64,000 bases of DNA from positions 1 through 64,000 of the forward strand of contig CAPNDH010000001.1 of the NCBI GenBank assembly GCA_948664205.1, in the 5' to 3' direction. Source of the stretch: an uncultured Clostridia bacterium. Lineage in GTDB: Bacteria > Bacillota > Clostridia > TANB77 > CAG-508. The position numbers were made by a program, and so were the translations under genes. The notes beneath the pieces were generated by a model. That model was not told the DNA's origin, searched no databases, and was given only the letters and a program-made list of their open reading frames with translations. Positions 1 to 7,936 of this stretch are shown here, piece by piece. Within the stretch, counting starts at the first letter, position 1, and each line of letters begins with the position of its first letter.

Positions 1-54
1 AATTACTATTCTTCCTAAATCATCTATTCTTCTTACAACACCTGTTGCTTTCAA
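1..54 (-). CDS. spoVT: SpoVT/AbrB-family transcriptional regulator, N-terminal fragment
   Basis: Only the first 18 codons lie inside the window; the rest runs off the left edge. The minus strand reads from a TTG start at 54, about 9 bases after an AAGGAGGG ribosome binding site, and gives MKATGVVRRIDDLGRIVI. This is the strongly conserved start of the SpoVT/AbrB swapped-hairpin DNA-binding domain. In spore-forming Firmicutes SpoVT regulates forespore gene expression, and related AbrB-type proteins control transition-state genes. The assignment to SpoVT rather than another AbrB paralogue rests on this short stretch only. The TTG start matches TTG starts used by recD2, polA and the lytic transglycosylase in this window. 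Confidence 0.75.
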   Translation of the reverse strand, partial: MKATGVVRRIDDLGRIVI

Positions 55-162
55 AATTTTTCCCTCCTTTATCATAACTTTTAATCTTATTATGACAAAA
101 GAGGGAAATTTTATGCATTATTTTATTTTTTTATGTAATAAATTTTAGCTATCATTTTATGA

Positions 163-192
163 AAAAAGATTCGGAATTACCGAACCTTTTTC
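163..192 (-). terminator. Rho-independent terminator after the 90-residue ORF
   Basis: Minus-strand stem GGTTCGG / CCGAATC (one G-U pair) with loop TAATT, followed by a run of T. The gene's stop codon lies at the end of the stem. A T run on the other side could make it bidirectional. Confidence 0.7.
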
Positions 193-449
193 TCTATAAC
201 TGACTTTTGCATGTCTACAACATAACCGTTCTTTCTAAGAACATCAACTGCATGTTGTAACATTTCGATGGTAAAACCATCTTTTACGGCTTTTTGGATA
301 TCCGGGTACTGTCTTTTTAAAGATAATAAAATAGAACGTTTATAATCTACTTTATCATCTAACAATCTCCTTTTCCATTCTTCCCGCATAGCATCACCTA
401 TAGAATTTCCCATTTCTGAAAAAAATTCTGTAATTCCTGTATTACTCAT
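177..449 (-). CDS. Hypothetical protein, 90 residues
   Basis: I do not recognise this family. The gene has a clear GGAGGT ribosome binding site six bases before ATG at 449 and ends inside a terminator hairpin, so it is probably a real single-gene unit. The protein is charged and predicted soluble, with an acidic/amphipathic first half and a C-terminal half rich in lysine. There is no signal peptide or membrane segment. It carries two in-frame CGG codons (384-386 in AMREEW, and the last codon before the stop at 180-182). This matters because CGG is otherwise seen in conserved minus-strand genes only at frameshift sites. A +1 shift at the first CGG would end the protein after about eight more codons, so here CGG looks like ordinary arginine, or the gene is foreign and poorly adapted. 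Confidence 0.6.
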   Translation of the reverse strand: MSNTGITEFFSEMGNSIGDAMREEWKRRLLDDKVDYKRSILLSLKRQYPDIQKAVKDGFTIEMLQHAVDVLRKNGYVVDMQKSVIEKKVR

Positions 450-511
450 AGAACTACCTCCATATTCTTATTATTGATTATATTATAACACATTTTTATT
501 TTATTTGCAAA

Positions 512-2488
512 TTATTCTTCCTTTTTGTTGTTCATAAATGGTGTTGTTTTGTATAATTCTAGAATTTTATCTAGTCCTTTTGAGAAGTCTTCTAGCATTA
601 CTATTTTTATTGTGCTTTCTTTTCCGTCTATATAATCGTCCATTACTTGTTTTAGCTTTCTGATATTTTTTATTTCTGGTTCTATTTCTTTTGTGTATTT
701 TTTTGCTCTTTCTTCTAGCATTTCTTTTATTGTTACTATGTCTTCATTGCTTGCACATGATATTCTTTGGAACATTTGGAATACATCATAGTATTTGAAT
801 ATTGGCACTGTCATACATTCTTTTGCAAATTTGTCGTAGAATAATTCCATTTTCATTGGTATGTTTTTGAATACATCTTCTGCTTTTTCTCTATACATTT
901 TGTCTTTTAATGTTTCATTTACATTGTCAAAGTATTTTAATATTTCTTCCATATCTGTTCCTATATCTTTTACTGATATTGATTCTAGTTCTTCTTTTAC
1001 ATTTGGACAATAGCTTGCATTTAATGATGATATATTTAAACCATTTATAAATACACTTTTTATTGTTTTTATATCATAATTAATTAATTCTTTTTTTATG
1101 AAATATGCAAAATATGCGAATATTTTTACTATTTCTATTGGTTTTATTCTTCCATTTTTTACGTCTTCTAGCACTTCTTCTATAATGTTATCAAATTGGT
1201 CATCTGAAATTTTCCAGTATTCTTCTGTAAGTAGCCTTTTATAGCCTGGAAGTTTATCTGTATCTACTGTGTTTATTATTACTTCCATATTTTCTTTAAA
1301 TACTTTCATATTAAATATACGTGTTCTCACATACATTTCTATAAATTTGAAGAAACGATATTCTGCTTTAAAGTTGTAATAATAGTTGTTATCAAATTCT
1401 TTTATATAGAATTGCCTGTTATCCATGAATACCCTTGATGATACTAATATTGCTTTATATTCTTCATTGCTTCCTATATTTACAAATTTATCTTTTGTTA
1501 CTTTTCCTGCTTTTATTTCAAATGATATTGCTATTGTGAATATTAGCATTGTTTGCATTACTCTATGGTTTGTATTTGGGTATGATTTATTTACCATGTC
1601 AAATATTTTTTTGAAGTCATTTAATGCGTGTTTTAGGATTCTTAGGTTACGTGTTCCACTTTTATTGAAGGTTGATATTATAAGGTTTGTATTTTCCCTT
1701 AAGAATCTTATTAAATCTGGATATTTTTCGTAACGCATTAATATTCCATTTATAATGTAGTTAAATTCTGGTGCATATTCAAAGGTTTCACCTATTAGCT
1801 TTTCTTTTATTCTTTCATAGTCATTTGCTTTGTCAAATACATATTCTATTGTGTCTTGTATTCTTTCTACCATTGGTTTATCTGTTTTCTTTATTAGGCT
1901 TCCTTCTTTATCTAATAGATATGTTGCTATAAAGGTTTTCATTTCTAGGTTACTATTTTTTAGTTTTGTTGATAATTCTTTTTCATTACATATTATTATT
2001 GTTTTTATATGGTCATGTTCTACGAAGTTGTTTATATAACCTAGTATGTCTATTACGTCTACGTTTGCTCTTTCTAGGTCGTCAAAGCATAACACTTTAT
2101 CGTCTGTTGAGAAAAATTCTTTGTAGTCTATTTTGTCTCCATTTTGTGTGACTCCAAAGAAGTTTGCCATGTCTAAACCTGTTTTTGCATATTCTGGTAT
2201 TGTTACTTGACCATTATTGCCCATGAATTTTTTTAGGTTTTTATCCATCAGTTGTGTGGTTTCTATAAATATTTTTTTACTTATTTCTTCTAAGTTTGAA
2301 ATACCATATAATGACATATATATTGTTTTATATCTTTTACCATTTAGCTCCATAGTTTCTATTTTGTTACGCACTTTATGATTCCAAAAATATGTCTTTC
2401 CGCTTCCCCATTCACCATTTATCATTATGGCATAATCGGTATAGTCTGCTCTAATGTAATCTAATATGCTTTCTACTAGGTCTTCCAT
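512..2488 (-). CDS. KAP-type P-loop NTPase
   Basis: A 658-residue ATPase. Residues 25-32 read GEWGSGKT, a Walker A motif, and near residue 132 LCFDDLER is a Walker B motif with two acidic residues. A following strand with IIICNEKEL resembles the sensor-1 region. This arrangement fits the KAP family of STAND-like P-loop NTPases, many of which are found on plasmids, in phages and in defence-associated loci. The C-terminal 400 residues are helical and unrecognised. No transmembrane segment is obvious, unlike classical KAP proteins that carry membrane insertions in the NTPase domain. Start ATG at 2488 follows AAGGAGG. It is flanked on both sides by repeat-filled spacers and is not in an obvious operon. 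A role in defence is inference from family context only. Confidence 0.7.
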   Translation of the reverse strand: MEDLVESILDYIRADYTDYAIMINGEWGSGKTYFWNHKVRNKIETMELNGKRYKTIYMSLYGISNLEEISKKIFIETTQLMDKNLKKFMGNNGQVTIPEYAKTGLDMANFFGVTQNGDKIDYKEFFSTDDKVLCFDDLERANVDVIDILGYINNFVEHDHIKTIIICNEKELSTKLKNSNLEMKTFIATYLLDKEGSLIKKTDKPMVERIQDTIEYVFDKANDYERIKEKLIGETFEYAPEFNYIINGILMRYEKYPDLIRFLRENTNLIISTFNKSGTRNLRILKHALNDFKKIFDMVNKSYPNTNHRVMQTMLIFTIAISFEIKAGKVTKDKFVNIGSNEEYKAILVSSRVFMDNRQFYIKEFDNNYYYNFKAEYRFFKFIEMYVRTRIFNMKVFKENMEVIINTVDTDKLPGYKRLLTEEYWKISDDQFDNIIEEVLEDVKNGRIKPIEIVKIFAYFAYFIKKELINYDIKTIKSVFINGLNISSLNASYCPNVKEELESISVKDIGTDMEEILKYFDNVNETLKDKMYREKAEDVFKNIPMKMELFYDKFAKECMTVPIFKYYDVFQMFQRISCASNEDIVTIKEMLEERAKKYTKEIEPEIKNIRKLKQVMDDYIDGKESTIKIVMLEDFSKGLDKILELYKTTPFMNNKKEE

Positions 2489-2719
2489 CGTTGTTTTCCT
2501 CCTTCAAAACTCGAAGAGTTTTGTACTCTTCACTATTCACTATTCATTATTCATTATTCACTATTCATTAAAGTAATTTCTTCGAAGAACAGGCGATTAA
2601 TAATCGCCCCTACATCAGACCATAGGTTTGTACTATTCACTTTATTAAATTCTCCAAAGATCGGGTCGCTTGATAAGGCGGCGACCCCTACAATATTTCC
2701 AACTTCTAACTTCTAACCT
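2489..2719. repeat. Intergenic repeat cluster between the KAP NTPase and comF
   Basis: This spacer is built from several repeat types: a CACTATTCATTATT-like tandem motif (2528-2572), two palindromic elements ending in GCCCCTACA or ACCCCTACA (2575-2615 and 2649-2692; arms GGCGATTA/TAATCGCC and GGTCGC/GCGACC), and heptamer-type AACTTCT units (2697-2718). The same modules recur at 3440-3600, 13438-13531, 51400-51477 and inside addA. No gene is seen here. Confidence 0.85.
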
Positions 2720-3397
2720 CTAATTGATTTCGTCTTTTGCTATTGTTAGTAATAGAATTTCTTTTGCTCCGTTTTGTTTTAGTATTCTTGAACATTCTTC
2801 GGCTGTAGCTCCTGTTGTGTATATGTCATCTAATAAAATTATTTTCTTATTTTGTATTTTTTCTTTATTTATTAATTTATATACTTGTTTTACATTTTGT
2901 TTTCTTTGTGCTTTTGTTAATGTGCTTTGTGCTACTGTGTTTTTTTCTTTTATTAGGCTGTTTGTTACTAGTTTTATTTCATTTATGTTTTTTGTAATTT
3001 TCTTTGCTATAAGTTCGCTTTGGTTGTATCCTCTTTCATTTTTTCTCTTTTTATGAATTGGAACTGGTATGATTATATCATAACTTTTTATTTTTCTACA
3101 TATTTTTTCATTTTTTATTATAATTTTTGTGAAAAAGTTGCTTAAGTATGCTTTATCATTGAATTTATAGTCTATTATTAAATTTCTTATTTTCCCCTCA
3201 TATTTGAATATGTATGTATGTTCATTAAAGCTTTTATTTTCGTATTTTTGTGTTTTGGCTAGTATTTCTAATGTTTTATAACATTTGTTACATATTTCAT
3301 CACTATATAGTTTTCCACATATTATACATTGTTTTGGATACAATTCGTTTATTATATTGTTAAATAAAAAAATAAGGGCATTTTTAAAAGTTTCCAT
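2720..3397 (-). CDS. comF: ComF family phosphoribosyltransferase-like protein
   Basis: 225 residues, normal for ComF. The N-terminal part has a four-cysteine zinc finger (CIICGK then CNKC, residues about 24-40). The C-terminal half holds the type I phosphoribosyltransferase fold with the PRPP-binding loop LLDDIYTTGAT. In Bacillus ComF is needed for DNA uptake in competence, where it works with the late competence helicase ComFA. Here comF stands alone between repeat clusters, with recD2 downstream across a small coiled-coil gene, so a DNA uptake or processing role is plausible but not shown. The start at 3397 (MET) has a weak AAGGAAG upstream. Confidence 0.88.
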   Translation of the reverse strand: METFKNALIFLFNNIINELYPKQCIICGKLYSDEICNKCYKTLEILAKTQKYENKSFNEHTYIFKYEGKIRNLIIDYKFNDKAYLSNFFTKIIIKNEKICRKIKSYDIIIPVPIHKKRKNERGYNQSELIAKKITKNINEIKLVTNSLIKEKNTVAQSTLTKAQRKQNVKQVYKLINKEKIQNKKIILLDDIYTTGATAEECSRILKQNGAKEILLLTIAKDEIN

Positions 3398-3439
3398 GTT
3401 TAAAACACTTCCTTTCGCTTTTGCCCCTATTCAAAACTC

Positions 3440-3602
3440 GAATAGTTTTGTACTATTCACTATTCATTATTCACTATTCATTTTAGCAATTTCTTCGAAG
3501 AGCGGGCGATTGCTAATCGCCCCTACAACTGTTTCTTTGTTTCACACTTTTTTAGCTATTTCTTTGAAGATTAGGTCGCCCGTTAGTAGCGACCCCTACA
3601 GT
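3440..3602. repeat. Intergenic repeat cluster downstream-side of the 87-residue gene
   Basis: Contains the CACTATTCATTATT-like tandem tract (3448-3484) and two palindromic elements with TTCGAAGA-type left ends and CCCCTACA right ends (3488-3528 and 3557-3600). The stems are GGGCGATT/AATCGCCC and GGTCGC/GCGACC. Same composition and order as 2489-2719, so the whole module looks duplicated. Confidence 0.85.
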
Positions 3603-3624
3603 TTAATTTTGTATTTATGTATTT

Positions 3625-3888
3625 TTATCTCTTTGGAAATTGATATATTTTAGCTTTATTGGTGTTTGAGTCCATTTCGCCTACTTTATTTACAAGTTCA
3701 ATTACAATGTTCTTTGTATCGACTTGTTCAGCTAGCAAGTATTTAATATTCTCACACATTATATTTTGTACTTGCTTCATTTCTTGTTGTTCTGTCGCTA
3801 TTTTATCTACTTTTTCTTCCATTACTTTTTGTTTTGTTTTTATATCTACTACTACATCTAATATTTCTTTTAAAAATTTTTCTTCCAT
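3625..3888 (-). CDS. Small coiled-coil protein, 87 residues
   Basis: Predicted almost entirely alpha-helical coiled coil, with heptad-spaced I/V/L and many K, E and Q residues; the end is basic (YQFPKR). AGGAGGACAACC sits just before ATG at 3888. No catalytic motif, signal or membrane segment is visible. Similar short helical proteins are common in Clostridia and are usually left unassigned. It lies between repeat clusters and the 3' end of recD2. Confidence 0.6.
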   Translation of the reverse strand: MEEKFLKEILDVVVDIKTKQKVMEEKVDKIATEQQEMKQVQNIMCENIKYLLAEQVDTKNIVIELVNKVGEMDSNTNKAKIYQFPKR

Positions 3889-4016
3889 ATGGTTGTCCTC
3901 CTTTCTAAAAAAATATTATTTATAATTTCTCATTTGTTTGTATAACTATAGTAATATAATTTAATTTATAAGTCAAGTTGTTTTTTCCATTTTTTATTGA
4001 ATTTTATAGGAAGTTT

Positions 4017-6258
4017 TTAGTATCTATTCTTAAGTTTATATGCAAGGCCCGTATTTCTTTTTTTGATATCTGCATTTTTTATCATGAAGTCTATTATATT
4101 TGAATTTCCTATTACTATTAGCATTTTTTTGGCTCTTGTCATTCCTGTATATAAAAGGTTTCTTGTTAATAGCATTGGTGAAGCTTGTGGTACTACCATT
4201 ATTACAACATCAAACTCACTTCCGTTGTGATTTATGTACTGTTATACTATAGGCATGTTCTATTTGGTCTAAGTCTTGGAACATGTAGTCTGCTTGTTTT
4301 TCGTCGTCAAATTTTATTGTTAGTATTTTATCTTGTTCATTTATTTTTATTATTGTTCCTAGTTCTCCGTTAAATACTCCCATTCCGCTTTCATATTTTG
4401 GCTCTAATTTTTCCCAAAATATATCATAATTATTTTTTATTTGCATTACTCTATCGTTTTCTCTGTATATTGTATCTCCTATTTGTTTTTCTGCTAATAA
4501 ATCATTTTCTGGATTTAGGTTTTTTTGCAAAATTTTATTTAATTCTTTTGTTCCTAGCATTCCTTTTTTTGTAGGTGATATTACTTGTATATTTTTAAAG
4601 AAATCATAATTACCATAATTTTTAAGCCTTTCTTTACATAGTGAAATTATATTGTATAGTATTTTTTCTTGGTTTGCTTCATTTATATAGAAAAAATCTT
4701 CGTTTAAGTCTACTAAATTTTCATTTTCTATTTCTTCTTTATTTAAAAACTTTTCTCCTTCATTTACTCTATGTGCATTTAATATTATTTTACTTTTGGC
4801 AGCTTGCCTAAATATTTTGTTTAGTACTATTGTAGTTACTTGCTCAGATTCTATTAAGTCTTTTAATATACTTCCCGGTCCTACTGATGGAAGCTGATCT
4901 ATATCGCCTACTAATATTAATTTTGTTCCTTGATATAATGCCTTTATTAAATAATTCATTAAGAATAAATCTACCATTGATACTTCGTCTACTATTACAA
5001 CATCTGCATCAAGTGGTGTTACTTCATAGTCTACACTTGCTATTTTGCCTTCTTCTTCCATTTTTCCTATTTCTAAAAGTCTATGTAAGGTTTTTGCTTC
5101 TTCTTTCGTTGTTTCTGTCATTCTTTTTGCTGCTCTTCCTGTTGGTGCACAAAGTACTGGCTTTTTACCTTCATTTTTATATAATTCTATTATTGTTTTT
5201 ATTATTGTTGTTTTTCCTGTACCTGGTCCACCTGTTATTATGCATACATTATTTTCATTTACCGCTTCTATTGCTTCTTTTTGTTTTTCAGATAATTCCA
5301 TGCTTGACATTTTTTCTATTTTCTTTAATTCTGTTTTTATATTTTTTATTTTCTTTATATTAGGTGAATTTTGTAAAATTCGAATTCTATTTGCGATGTT
5401 TTCTTCTGCTTTATAGTAAGGGGTTAAATATACCCAGTTTTGCTCATTATTTTCTTCGTTTCTTGTTTCTATAACTATTTGGTTATTTACTTTTAAGTCT
5501 ATCATATTTTCTTCTATTTCTTCATTTGTTACTCCTAAAAGTTCTTCACAAAAGGTTATTAAGTTTTCTTTTAGCACTGCACAATGTCCATTTAAATTTG
5601 TACATGTTATTGCATATTTTATTCCACTTTTTATTCTTTTATCATTATTGTATGGAAGCCCTATATCTATTGCCATTTTGTCTATTTTTTTGAAGTCTAC
5701 ATTATTTGCTACATCTATCAATATATATGGATTTGCTTCTATTTCTTCTATTGCACTTGGTCCTAATTTTTTATATACGTTTTTTGCATTTTGAATTCCT
5801 ATTCCAAACTTTTCTAAGTATCCTACTATTTGCCATACTTCCCAATTTTCTATAAAAGTTTCTGAAATTGTTAATGCTTTTTCTTCATTTATTCCCTTTA
5901 TTTGTGATAATTTTTTGGGTTCAAATTTTAATACATGTATTGTTTCTTCTTTGAATGTATCTACTATTTTCTTTGCTGTTGCTGGTCCTACTCCTTTTAT
6001 GCTACCATTTGCTAAATACCTTTCTAAAGAACCTAAAGTTTGTGGCATTAGTTTTTCAAAAGTATCTACTTTAAATTGTTCGCCATAATCGTGATGTGTT
6101 ACAATTTTTCCAACTAATTTAAGAGTATCTCCAACATTAATAAATGGAAGATACCCTACTATTGTTATTTCTTCTTTCTCTGTTTCAAATTCTGCAACTG
6201 TATAGCTATTTATTTCGTTTTGATATATTACTTCTTTTATTTCACCTGTTATTTCCAA
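4017..6258 (-). CDS. recD2: RecD2-type DNA helicase, frame broken once at an in-frame CGG
   Basis: SF1B 5'-3' helicase of the RecD/TraA group. From TTG at 6258 the protein shows the N-terminal OB-like and helix-hairpin-helix regions (GVGPATAKKIV, IKGINEEKA), Walker A TGGPGTGKTT, Walker B VVIVDEVSMVD and GDIDQLPSVGPG. The first frame ends at 4216 after VHKSQRK. The conserved motif VI is HKSQGSEFD, and skipping the C of the CGG codon at 4224-4222 gives exactly HKSQ-GSEFDVV followed by LLYTGMTRAKK and a stop at 4017. The corrected protein has 746 residues, normal for RecD2. The first frame would otherwise lack the essential C-terminal motif. RecD2 acts in DNA repair and replication fork maintenance. 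An AAAGGAGAAAG site precedes the TTG. Confidence 0.9.
4222..4224 (-). other. CGG +1 frameshift site in recD2
   Basis: Minus strand CAA CGG AAG TGA. Skipping C gives CAA GGA AGT GAG, that is Q-G-S-E of the invariant HKSQGSEFD motif. Residue 679 becomes glycine. No homopolymer is present. Confidence 0.85.
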
Positions 6259-6401
6259 TGTTAATTCTTTCTCCTTTTTTAACTTAATTTAGTATATCAA
6301 AAAGGAAAAGTGTTTACAACCTTTTATTTAATATTTATTACTATTCACAACCTTTATTCTACACTAGCGCGAAGTGATTAATATATTTTATTTTTGTAAT
6401 T

Positions 6402-6749
6402 TTATTTTATATTTTCTATTACTTCCTTACATTCTCTCCAATTTGTTACTTTCAAACCTTCATATTCTTTTGATAATTTATTTAGTATTTGTATTGTTTC
6501 ATCTGTTGAGTCTAAATCTGCTATTATAATATCTTTTATATTTTCTTCTTTTCCATATATTATTCTAAATAGAAAGTTTCTTAAAAACCCCTCTATTTTG
6601 TTTTCTTGATTTTTTACGGCTACTATTATATAAATGCCATCAGATTTTAAATTTGTATATGTATATATGTTAATTATTGTTTTTATAATTTCAAAAGCTC
6701 CATATAGTGCAAGTGTCCATAGTATTGCGTTTAATATAAATTCTCCCAT
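6402..6749 (-). CDS. Small membrane-anchored protein, 115 residues
   Basis: Hydrophobic N-terminal segment (residues about 5-30, AILWTLALYGAFEIIKTIIN) followed by a soluble region with IIADLDSTDETIQILNKL. The latter resembles the nucleotide-binding DxD-type core of family 2 glycosyltransferases (DLDSTDET), but the rest of that domain is missing. Such short 'glycosyltransferase-remnant' membrane proteins occur in Clostridia, often near recD2-like genes. Function unknown. GGCGAAAAG-type weak ribosome binding site before ATG at 6749. It may be cotranscribed with recD2 or lie just upstream of it, as only about 140 AT-rich bases separate them. Confidence 0.6.
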   Translation of the reverse strand: MGEFILNAILWTLALYGAFEIIKTIINIYTYTNLKSDGIYIIVAVKNQENKIEGFLRNFLFRIIYGKEENIKDIIIADLDSTDETIQILNKLSKEYEGLKVTNWRECKEVIENIK

Positions 6750-6844
6750 TAAACTTTTCGCCTCCTATATATATTATATTATTTTTTTGTTTTTTGGTTA
6801 CTTGCTCTGTTTTTGAGCACAATTAATAAACGAAAAAGCTTAAA

Positions 6845-7132
6845 TTAATAATTTCTTTTTCTATGTATTACTGTTTTTATTTTAACTATTTTTTGTTTTT
6901 CTTGGATTTCATAAAAGATTAGAAAATTTTTATAGATTATAAATCTTTTTTGTTCATTTTTATAAATGCTTCCTATACGTGGGAAATATTGTAATATAGA
7001 GATTTTAGCAAATATATTATTAATAAATCGATTAGCTACTTGTGGATTATAAAGTTCATAGTATATGTACATAGCTGTATCTATAATATCATAATATGCT
7101 TGATTTATATATTTAATTTCGTATATATTTAT
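6845..7132 (-). CDS. RelE/ParE-type toxin, probably starting at a non-ATG codon
   Basis: Reading from 7132 or 7126 the frame gives I-Y-E-I-K-Y-I-N-Q-A-Y-Y-D-I-I-D, then VANRFINNIFAKISILQYFPRIG and a C-terminal IVKIKTVIHRKRNY. This is the fold pattern of RelE/ParE toxins (beta strand, two helices, four-stranded sheet, typical length 90-100 residues). The first ATG is at 7072, which would remove the first strand and helix. No ATG, GTG or TTG exists in frame further up, so an ATA start about nine bases after AAGGAG is the best guess. The 5' end overlaps the 3' end of the antitoxin gene in another frame, typical translational coupling. Toxins of this family either cleave mRNA on the ribosome or poison gyrase; which applies cannot be told. 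Confidence 0.7.
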   Translation of the reverse strand: MNIYEIKYINQAYYDIIDTAMYIYYELYNPQVANRFINNIFAKISILQYFPRIGSIYKNEQKRFIIYKNFLIFYEIQEKQKIVKIKTVIHRKRNY

Positions 7133-7274
7133 ATTCTCCTTTTAATACTTTGTTAACTGCTTCTAATACTTCTTCTGTACTATACATTCTATTTCCATTT
7201 CTTAATTGTAATTCTTCTGCTTGTCTTAATTTTTCATCGATTTCTTTGATTTCTTCTTCGCTAAATTTTATCAT
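7113..7274 (-). CDS. Antitoxin partner of the RelE/ParE-type toxin, 53 residues
   Basis: From ATG at 7274, eight bases after GGAGGTATTGC, the minus strand codes a highly charged helical protein beginning MIKFSEEEIKEIDEKL and ending GEYKYIRN at the stop 7113-7115. Its size, charge and position directly upstream of, and overlapping, a RelE/ParE-type toxin identify it as the antitoxin. It holds a STEEVLEAVNKVLKG stretch reminiscent of the C-terminal toxin-neutralising tail. No clear ribbon-helix-helix signature is seen, so the DNA-binding class is open. The pair probably autoregulates its own promoter. Confidence 0.7.
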   Translation of the reverse strand: MIKFSEEEIKEIDEKLRQAEELQLRNGNRMYSTEEVLEAVNKVLKGEYKYIRN

Positions 7275-7383
7275 GCAATACCTCCTATATTTTTATAGTT
7301 AATGTTATTATATATTCGCCTTTATTTTATGTCAATATATTTTATAAAAAAAGTTTTCGACATTTTTCTATGTTTTATATTAT

Positions 7384-7412
7384 TTGACTTTTTATATTTT
7401 GTATATTATAAT
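7384..7412 (+). promoter_or_regulatory. Sigma-A-type promoter for the zinc-ribbon gene
   Basis: TTGACT at 7384-7389, 17-base spacer, TATAAT at 7407-7412. It lies upstream of the ATG at 7464 and supports that start over the longer frame beginning at 7302. Confidence 0.75.
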
Positions 7413-7463
7413 TTCTTAGTAAACATTAATTTTATTTCCATTACAATTGTAGGAGGTATATAT

Positions 7464-7817
7464 ATGGCAAAAGTAAAAATTACTACCAAAACTTGTCCTT
7501 TATGTGGCTATATTTATGAGCGGAAACAAATGTATGCAATGGTTGAAAAGGAAATAGACCCTATATTTGATTTTAGATTAGTTTTTGATGATTCGAAAGA
7601 ATCTAAAACTAAATTGGTTGAAGAATGTATAGAAGATACAGTTATTAAAGGAGATCATGATTTTGAATATGTATATCATAAAGATGATCCTATGAATGAA
7701 CGTTATGGCGGGGATTTTATAGTAATTCATCGTGATTGTATTGGTATGTTTTGTCCAAATTGTGGAATATTCTTAAATGATAATATATGTACAAAATATA
7801 ACGAAAAAGAAATTTAA
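7464..7817 (+). CDS. Zinc-ribbon protein of unknown function, 117 residues
   Basis: ATG at 7464 follows AGGAGG with good spacing and a strong promoter. The protein has CPLCGY near its start and CPNCG near residue 100, two CxxC pairs that probably bind one zinc ion, with an acidic middle (FDDSKESK) and an HRDCIGMFCPNC segment. I do not recognise a family. It is a plus-strand gene among minus-strand housekeeping genes, has its own promoter and terminator, and uses GGC, GGG and CGG codons that its neighbours avoid, so transfer from another genome is likely. CGG at 7521-7523 is in frame at residue 20; a +1 shift there would stop within about 12 codons. Confidence 0.65.
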   Translation: MAKVKITTKTCPLCGYIYERKQMYAMVEKEIDPIFDFRLVFDDSKESKTKLVEECIEDTVIKGDHDFEYVYHKDDPMNERYGGDFIVIHRDCIGMFCPNCGIFLNDNICTKYNEKEI

Positions 7818-7819
7818 TA

Positions 7820-7868
7820 AAAGAAAGAGGAAGTTACTTATAATTTAAGTAGCTTTCTCTTTCTTTTA
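7820..7868 (+). terminator. Terminator after the zinc-ribbon gene
   Basis: Long imperfect hairpin AAAGAAAGAGGAAGTTACTTA / TAAGTAGCTTTCTCTTTCTTT followed by T-rich sequence. It may serve both strands. Confidence 0.75.
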
Positions 7869-7876
7869 TTATATAA

Positions 7877-7936
7877 ATGTCCCAAAAGGGACAGATTACT
7901 CATTTGGAAACGTCCCCAATGGACATCCAATGAGCA
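7877..7936. repeat. Mini-element related to the ends of the nearby insertion sequence
   Basis: Sequence of the type GTCCCAAAAGGGACAGATTACTCATTTGG...CGTCCCCAATG, sharing the AAAGGGACAGAT and AACGTCCCAATG blocks with the insertion sequence termini at 9401 and 10993. It carries no gene and looks like a non-autonomous derivative or a solo end. Confidence 0.7.

Noticed and set aside
4017..4199. Separate small gene beginning MVVPQASPMLL
   Set aside because: It is the C-terminal end of recD2 (motif VI and TGMTRAKK) in the shifted frame, without its own ribosome binding site.
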